Shown one piece after another: positions 7,858 to 12,459 of a DNA stretch of 12,459 nucleotides. The translations under genes were made by a program, and so were the position numbers. Source of the stretch: Gemmatimonadota bacterium (GTDB taxonomy: Bacteria > Gemmatimonadota > Gemmatimonadetes > Palauibacterales > Palauibacteraceae); NCBI GenBank assembly GCA_013042495.1, contig JABDQB010000437.1, positions 1-12,459 on the forward strand, read 5' to 3'. Within the stretch, counting starts at the first letter, position 1. Every line of letters begins with the position of its first letter. The notes under the pieces were generated by a model. The model was given only the letters and a program-made list of their open reading frames with translations, made no database searches and was not told the origin of the DNA.

Positions 7858-8940
7858 TCAGCGAATGGCGTCGACCCCCGGCTGCGAGTCGTCGATTCGG
7901 CGCTCATAATGCAGCTGAGTCGGATAGGCGAAGCCCACGCCCTCGGCCGCCAGCTTCCGCATCAAGGCGAGGTTCACGCTCTGCTGAACGCCCATGAACA
8001 CCTTGTAGTCGGGCACCGTCATGTAGTACACGGCGTCGAATTCCAGCGCCCACTGCCCCAGAGTCTTGAAGTGGCACCGGTCAAACCGCGTCATCGGCTG
8101 CGCCGCGATAATCTCCTCGACCCAGCCCGGGACGCGCGCAACGACATCGGGGTCGGTCTCATAGACGATTCCGAAGTTGAAGTCACCACGGCGTTCGACC
8201 ATACGGCCGTAGTTCCGGATTCGGCTCCTCAACAGGTCACTGTTGGAGAAGACGAGCTGCTCCCCCGACACGCTCCGCAGCTGCGTGGTCTTGAGTCCGA
8301 TCTCTTCGACCGTACCCCGGTAATCGTCGATCGTCAGGTAGTCCCCCACCACGAACGGCTTGTCAAAGATGATTGACAGGGACGCGAAGAGGTCAGCCAG
8401 GATGCTCTGCACGGCCAGCGCGATGGCGATTCCCCCGATCCCCAAACCGGTGATGAGCGCCGTGACGTTGACCCCCCACGCCTGGAGGACGAACACGAAC
8501 ACGAGGGACCAGATGACCACGGCGCCGACCAGCTGTATCAGGTGGAAAGAGGTCGCGACCTCCGGGTCGTCCGGATACCTGGCGTCGCGAGCGCCCGAGA
8601 GGAATGACCGGTATCCGGCGACCAGCCAAAACCCGACTTGAATCAGCAGCGCTGAGACCAGCACCTGACCGAACACCGAATCGACGTTCCCGGGAAGCTC
8701 CACAAACCGGACGGCCGCGTACAGGCCTACGAATGCGTAGAAGAAGTCCCGGGTCGCATTGGCGGCCGCCACCACGGCATCGTCCACGTACGTGCTCGTC
8801 GACTTTGAAAGGGCCTTGGCCCGTCGGATGATCCTGGGTGTGAGAGCCCGAAGGATTCCCCAGGTCGCGAGGGCTACCGCGAGGGCTGTCAGCCAGGTTC
8901 CGACGGAGTTCCCCCAGATGAATTGATCGAAGAAGCTCAT
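7858..8940 (-). CDS. MscS-family mechanosensitive ion channel
   Basis: 360 aa. Membrane segments lie at about residues 14-32, 63-80, 93-111 and 135-155. The pore-lining helix is GLGIGGIAIALAVQSILADL (164-183, family consensus G-GGIA-A-A-Q--L--L), leading into the beta domain with IIFDKPFVVGDYLTI (190-204) and GTVEEIGLKTTQLRS (209-223). This is the MscS channel core, which opens under membrane tension to release solutes on osmotic downshock. Five predicted helices, against three in E. coli MscS, put it among the slightly larger relatives. The ATG at 8940 is preferred over in-frame codons up to 9000 because GAGGG lies 7 nt before it and the 20 extra residues look non-coding. Its promoter should lie in the gap it shares with the divergent AAA gene. 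Confidence 0.92.
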   Translation of the reverse strand: MSFFDQFIWGNSVGTWLTALAVALATWGILRALTPRIIRRAKALSKSTSTYVDDAVVAAANATRDFFYAFVGLYAAVRFVELPGNVDSVFGQVLVSALLIQVGFWLVAGYRSFLSGARDARYPDDPEVATSFHLIQLVGAVVIWSLVFVFVLQAWGVNVTALITGLGIGGIAIALAVQSILADLFASLSIIFDKPFVVGDYLTIDDYRGTVEEIGLKTTQLRSVSGEQLVFSNSDLLRSRIRNYGRMVERRGDFNFGIVYETDPDVVARVPGWVEEIIAAQPMTRFDRCHFKTLGQWALEFDAVYYMTVPDYKVFMGVQQSVNLALMRKLAAEGVGFAYPTQLHYERRIDDSQPGVDAIR

Positions 8941-9123
8941 TCCGCTGCCCTCTTCTGCGTGGTAAACCGCCCGAGTCCAGGCGGATCTCGAAGGGCGCAA
9001 TCTCGCTTTCGGGGCAGAAGCCGCAAGGACTGGAACCGGTGAGCTCTTGAGGGGGCCGTGCGGTTCCGCCTATTGTCATGCTCGGGAACTCTGGCGCATC
9101 CCTCTAGATTACGGACGATCTCG
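8941..9123. other. Divergent intergenic region between mscS-like and AAA ATPase genes
   Basis: About 183 nt that must hold promoters in both directions. It contains an inverted pair CTTCTGC (8952-8958) / GCAGAAG (9014-9020) and a small 5-bp hairpin CCGCC/GGCGG (8967-8984). I see no tRNA or conserved RNA here, and no convincing promoter for the minus-strand gene. Confidence 0.4.
9047..9076 (+). promoter_or_regulatory. Possible promoter of the AAA ATPase operon
   Basis: TTGAGG (9047-9052) and TATTGT (9071-9076), 18 nt apart, each four of six to consensus. Transcription would begin near 9083, after the GTG at 9058, which would favour the GTG at 9124 as start. Weak match, judged by eye. Confidence 0.25.
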
Positions 9124-10653
9124 GTGGCAACAGCTGGCGCATATTCAGACGCTGATTCCAGGCCGGGCGGCCAGGGAAGCGACTCGGCACGGGACCTCGA
9201 GATCCTGATTCGATCGCGATACCCCGTCGTGGCCGTCGATACGCTGGAGGAAGACCGGCTGCGGGCACTCCTCGGTCGGGTCGCCCGAAGACTCGACGTC
9301 CCCCTGTTCACCTGGAGTCGGACGCAGGGACTGGTGCGCGAGGGCAAGGACCAGCCGACGTACGACACGGCAGATCCCTTCAAAATGCTCGCCCACCTGG
9401 AGGCCTCCGCGGCGCCAGGTGTGGTCCTTCTCGCGGACTTCCACCCGTACTTCGACGACCCTCTGCTCGTGCGAAAGCTCCGGGAGATCCTGCCTGCTTT
9501 CACCGACGATCGCCGGGCTCTGATTCTGTCCGGCCACGGAGTGCGGCTTCCGCCCGAGATCGGAATGCAAGGCGTCCCTTACAAGCTCTCGCTACCGGAT
9601 CTGGAGGCCATTCAAGCAGCGCTGCGACAGGTCGTTCGCCGCGCCGCGCTGGAGGAGGACGTTCGGATCGAGATTGGAGAGGTCGAGGCGGATGGAATGG
9701 CACGCGAGCTTCAGGGGCTCACGTTGGACGAGATTCACAGAATCCTGCGCCGCGCCATGGTCACCGATGGGCGCTTGACGGCCTCGGACATCCAGATGAT
9801 ACGGGAAGCCAAGCGGGACACCGTCGCGCAGAGCGGACTGCTCGAGTTCTTTCCGGCGGCCAGCCCGGAACCGATCGGCGGAATGGATTCTCTCAGGGCG
9901 TGGCTAGAGAAGAGGCACGGAGCACTCGGTCCGGAGGCTCGCGAGTTCGGACTGGAACCGCCGCGCGGCGTCCTCCTGATGGGGGTGCAAGGGTGCGGCA
10001 AGAGCCTCATGGCGCGGAACGTCGCGGCCGAGTGGGAATTGCCGCTCGTAAGGCTCGACCCCGCATCGCTTTACGACAAGTACGTGGGTGAGACGGAACG
10101 GAACCTCCGGCAGGCGCTCGACACCGCGGATGCCATGTCCCCGGTCGTACTCTGGATCGACGAGATCGAAAAGGGCTTCGCTCGCGATGCCGGCGAAGCG
10201 GACGGCGGCGTGAGCGGACGCCTGCTGGGGACGTTTCTCACATGGTTGCAGGAACGTGACAGCGGTGTGTTCGTCGTGGCGACCGCCAACGACGTGGATC
10301 GTCTCCCCCCGGAGCTTCTGCGGAAGGGACGGTTCGACGAAGTGTTCTTCGTCGATCTTCCGGGCGTGTCCGCCAGGCGCGACATCCTCGCGCTACACCT
10401 CGCCCGTAGAGGGCGCGACCCCGGCCGTTTCGACCTTGATCGACTGGCGGGCGCCGCCGAAGGGTTCTCCGGAAGCGAATTGGAGCAGGCCGTCGTGGCG
10501 GGACTGTACACGGCGTTTGCCGAGAAGACGGACCTAGACCATGAGACGCTGCTCGCTGAGATCGAGACGGCCGTTCCGCTCTCGGTCACGCTTTCCGAAC
10601 GAGTGGGGTCCCTTCGCCGCTGGGCCGACGGCCGGGCCGTTCCCGCCGCGTGA
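9124..10653 (+). CDS. Ycf46-like AAA+ ATPase
   Basis: 509 aa from the GTG at 9124. The N-terminal part (about 20-230), starting RDLEILIRSRYPVVAVDT, resembles the non-ATPase region of Ycf46, a protein of plastids and cyanobacteria also found in many other bacteria. The AAA module follows: Walker A GVQGCGKS (287-294), Walker B VVLWIDEIE (341-349), sensor-1 N389 in VVATANDVD, Arg finger region LLRKGRFDE (399-407) and the helical lid GFSGSELEQAVV (447-458). All catalytic residues are present, so it should hydrolyse ATP; its target is unknown. The frame stays open to a GTG at 9058 with GAGGGGG close before it, but those 22 codons show low third-position GC and no family resemblance. It overlaps the Nudix gene by 4 nt. 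Confidence 0.88.
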   Translation: MATAGAYSDADSRPGGQGSDSARDLEILIRSRYPVVAVDTLEEDRLRALLGRVARRLDVPLFTWSRTQGLVREGKDQPTYDTADPFKMLAHLEASAAPGVVLLADFHPYFDDPLLVRKLREILPAFTDDRRALILSGHGVRLPPEIGMQGVPYKLSLPDLEAIQAALRQVVRRAALEEDVRIEIGEVEADGMARELQGLTLDEIHRILRRAMVTDGRLTASDIQMIREAKRDTVAQSGLLEFFPAASPEPIGGMDSLRAWLEKRHGALGPEAREFGLEPPRGVLLMGVQGCGKSLMARNVAAEWELPLVRLDPASLYDKYVGETERNLRQALDTADAMSPVVLWIDEIEKGFARDAGEADGGVSGRLLGTFLTWLQERDSGVFVVATANDVDRLPPELLRKGRFDEVFFVDLPGVSARRDILALHLARRGRDPGRFDLDRLAGAAEGFSGSELEQAVVAGLYTAFAEKTDLDHETLLAEIETAVPLSVTLSERVGSLRRWADGRAVPAA

Positions 10654-11636
10654 CCAAGAACCGCTCCGCCCAAGGCCGCGACCAGGGCATGACCCACACG
10701 TTCGCCGGCGGATGTCTGGATCGGGCAGCGCACCTGCGGAGCGACGCGGCTGCGATCGCCGGACTCCTGGAGACGGACGGCGCCCGCTTCCTTCCCTATC
10801 GCGCCGCGAGTCCTCTGGTGACGGGGGGGCGGTCTCCGGGTCTTGGGTGGCTGAGCGCGGAGGACCTGGCTGTCGTCGTAGTCGGCCCGTCCGAGGCGCT
10901 GTTCCTGGGGTTGGAGGAGGGCGAGGCGCGATTTGCCGTCCCGGTGCCCGAGACCGTCCAGGAGGGCGACCTCGGGGCGGGCAGCTCATCTTTCCGCGGC
11001 GTCCGCGAGGTAGCCCCGCTGCTCAGTGTGGCGGATGCATCTGTCATGGCCACGGGACGGTCATTGGTCGCGTGGCACGCGTCGCACGGATACTGCCCTC
11101 GATGCGGCAGTGCATCCTCCATGATCGATGCTGGCCACGCGCGCCGGTGCACCGACTCACGGTGTGGCGTCGTTCAGTTCCCCCGCACGGACCCGGTCGT
11201 GATCATGCTGATCCATAGGAACGGGAGTTGTCTACTCGGCCGGGCCGTCAGGTCGCGTCGGTATCCTCCCGGTCTCCATTCCTGCCTCGCCGGATACGTC
11301 GAACCCGGGGAGTCCATCGAGGAGGCCGTGCGGCGGGAAACGTTGGAAGAAGCTGGCCTCAGGGTCGGCCACGTCCGCTATCATTCATCGCAACCGTGGC
11401 CGTTTCCGTCGACACTCATGATCGGATGTTTCGCCGAGGCGCTAGCCGGGCGGCCTCGCATCGATCCGGCGGAACTGGAGAGCGTCCGCTGGTTCACCCG
11501 GGAGGAACTCCTTGAGGCAGTAGTGCGTTGGGACGAGGACGGGGCGCTTCGAGTGCCCCCGCCCCTCACGATCGCACACCAATTGGCCCGGGCCTGGCTG
11601 TCGGAAGGCTCCGGTTTGGACACATCACACCCATAG
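10650..11636 (+). CDS. nudC: NudC-family Nudix hydrolase (NAD(H) pyrophosphatase / RNA NAD-decapping type)
   Basis: 328 aa, longer than E. coli NudC (257). It has a variable N-terminal domain (about 15-135), then a zinc ribbon CPRCG...CTDSRC (C149, C152, C167, C172). The Nudix box runs from G215 to L237 (GYVEPGESIEEAVRRE then TLEEAGL), with all its Glu/Arg/Gly positions intact. SQPWPFPST (247-255) is the motif that marks NudC and NAD(H) preference among Nudix enzymes. Expected reaction: NAD(H) or NAD-capped RNA to NMN(H) plus AMP or 5'-phosphate RNA. Its GTG overlaps the ATPase stop (GTGA), suggesting coupled translation; there is no good Shine-Dalgarno, and the ATG at 10689 is an alternative. 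Confidence 0.93.
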   Translation: MTKNRSAQGRDQGMTHTFAGGCLDRAAHLRSDAAAIAGLLETDGARFLPYRAASPLVTGGRSPGLGWLSAEDLAVVVVGPSEALFLGLEEGEARFAVPVPETVQEGDLGAGSSSFRGVREVAPLLSVADASVMATGRSLVAWHASHGYCPRCGSASSMIDAGHARRCTDSRCGVVQFPRTDPVVIMLIHRNGSCLLGRAVRSRRYPPGLHSCLAGYVEPGESIEEAVRRETLEEAGLRVGHVRYHSSQPWPFPSTLMIGCFAEALAGRPRIDPAELESVRWFTREELLEAVVRWDEDGALRVPPPLTIAHQLARAWLSEGSGLDTSHP

Positions 11637-11648
11637 ACAGAAAGTCGC

Positions 11649-12459
11649 ATGGAAGAGAGAGTCGTAGCTCCACACGCATCCACGCCGGCCCTCGCCACGC
11701 CCAGCGGCGGTCTGAGCTTCATGCCATCGGACATGCTCGAGCAGACCTGCAAGCGCGTGGGAATCGCGGCGCTGGTGATAGCGGCGATCTGGGCGTGGGT
11801 TCTGGTGATGACCAACCTGGCGTGGCGGTTGTTCGGGACGGCCCCGCCCGAGGTCCAGCAGTGGGCGCGATACGGGAATACGATCGCGATCATCGGCCTG
11901 GTCATCTCTCTGGCAATGGTCTTCATCGCCCGCAGGCTGCACCACGAACCGGAGAAGCTGCTGGACGTGGGTCTGGGGTTCGAGGTCGTGACGGCGGGAC
12001 TGATCGCTGCCGGCAACTGGTGGGTCCCGTTGCTGCCCCCAGGCATGGGCGTGTCGTGGATCTGCGTGGTCATCATCTTCTACCCGGCGATCGTGCCGGC
12101 CGGCGTTGGCAAGTTGCTTCTGGCGTCGCTCCTGGCCGCGAGCATGGACCCCCTCTGGTACTGGATCGGCACCCTGCGCGGCGTCGAGTATGGCCTTAAT
12201 CCGTACGAGCTTCTCTGGGCGTTCGTTCCCAATTACGTGTGCGCGTTCCTGGCCGTGGTGCCGGCCAAAGTAATTCGGGGATTGGGCCGAAGGGTGTTGC
12301 GAGCCCGCGAACTCGGTGCCTACAAGGTGGGCGAGTTGCTTGGCCAGGGAGGCATGGGGGATGTCTACCGGGCCACGCACCGTCTTCTGGCCCGACCGGC
12401 CGCGATCAAGCTGATCCGCCCGGAGGTACTTGGCGATACCGCAACATCGAGTGCGGTGG
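11649..12459 (+). CDS. Membrane-anchored Ser/Thr protein kinase, N-terminal part (cut by window edge)
   Basis: The frame stays open for 270 codons to the window end. After a short N-terminus come about six hydrophobic segments at roughly residues 38-56, 77-94, 106-125, 134-151, 155-175 and 188-208. A basic stretch RGLGRRVLRAR (210-220), expected on the cytoplasmic side, follows. Then the kinase domain begins: AYKVGELLGQGGMGDVYRAT (224-243) is the glycine-rich loop and K254 in RPAAIKLIRPEVLG is the ATP-binding lysine. The catalytic loop lies beyond the window. In PknB-type kinases the kinase domain is first and the membrane helix follows, so this order is reversed. It starts 12 nt after nudC with only a weak ribosome site (AGAAAG), so it is probably in that operon. 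The kinase call rests on subdomains I-II only. Confidence 0.87.
   Translation, partial: MEERVVAPHASTPALATPSGGLSFMPSDMLEQTCKRVGIAALVIAAIWAWVLVMTNLAWRLFGTAPPEVQQWARYGNTIAIIGLVISLAMVFIARRLHHEPEKLLDVGLGFEVVTAGLIAAGNWWVPLLPPGMGVSWICVVIIFYPAIVPAGVGKLLLASLLAASMDPLWYWIGTLRGVEYGLNPYELLWAFVPNYVCAFLAVVPAKVIRGLGRRVLRARELGAYKVGELLGQGGMGDVYRATHRLLARPAAIKLIRPEVLGDTATSSAV

Noticed and set aside
7005..8376. Plus-strand frames of 330 and 286 aa
   Set aside because: Cover two real minus-strand genes and a promoter-bearing gap; typical high-GC shadow frames.
8941..9000. 20-residue N-terminal extension of the MscS channel
   Set aside because: No family resemblance, and the ATG at 8940 has a good ribosome site; the extension lies in the divergent gap.
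9005..9060. tRNA-like GGTTCCAGTCC string on the minus strand
   Set aside because: No 5-bp T-stem forms around it and no acceptor or anticodon arm can be drawn.
11381..12380. Minus-strand frames of 231 and 251 aa
   Set aside because: Opposite nudC and the membrane-kinase gene, both with convincing motifs; the apparent lack of a plus gene after 11636 arises only because that frame runs off the window without a stop.

Overview
The window is a GC-rich, gene-dense piece of bacterial chromosome. It has nine genes on the minus strand (1-8940), then a divergent gap, then three genes on the plus strand (9124-12459). The outermost genes on both sides are cut by the window edge. Protein style and gene mix (a YybS/DUF2232 protein inside the rpsF-rpsR-rplI block, a K+-dependent-type membrane pyrophosphatase, and a Ser/Thr kinase whose GGMGDVY loop precedes an RPAAIK motif) suggest Gemmatimonadota or a related soil or sediment phylum. 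This is inference from family resemblance; there is no rRNA to settle it. I see no mobile element, CRISPR array, tRNA or rRNA.

Minus strand, in transcription order: an MscS-family channel (8940-7858); a good sigma70-type promoter (7843-7815) for prs-ctc/rplY-pth, a gene order also known from Bacillus; then hppA, a membrane pyrophosphatase with K+-dependent signature residues. After hppA comes a second ribosomal block, rpsF-rpsR-DUF2232-rplI, ending in a DAK2-domain (FakA-like fatty acid kinase) gene that starts with TTG and is truncated at base 1. The rpsF leader can fold into a hairpin plus a bulge carrying CCG, closed by a stem that pairs the rpsF Shine-Dalgarno. This is the layout described for the S6:S18 autoregulatory mRNA element. 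A possible promoter overlaps the hppA stop codon.

Plus strand: a Ycf46-like AAA ATPase overlaps by 4 nt a NudC-type Nudix hydrolase (NADH pyrophosphatase/NAD-decapping family). Twelve bases later begins a protein with about six predicted membrane helices followed by the start of a Ser/Thr protein kinase domain, the reverse of the usual PknB order. The close packing suggests one operon.

Most of the window is housekeeping: translation (S6, S18, L9, L25, Pth), PRPP synthesis and pyrophosphate recycling. The parts most worth a second look are the rpsF leader element, the long repeated acidic tail on S6, the AAA ATPase/NudC/membrane-kinase operon, and the membrane-first kinase architecture. I found no clear evidence of an entirely new system.
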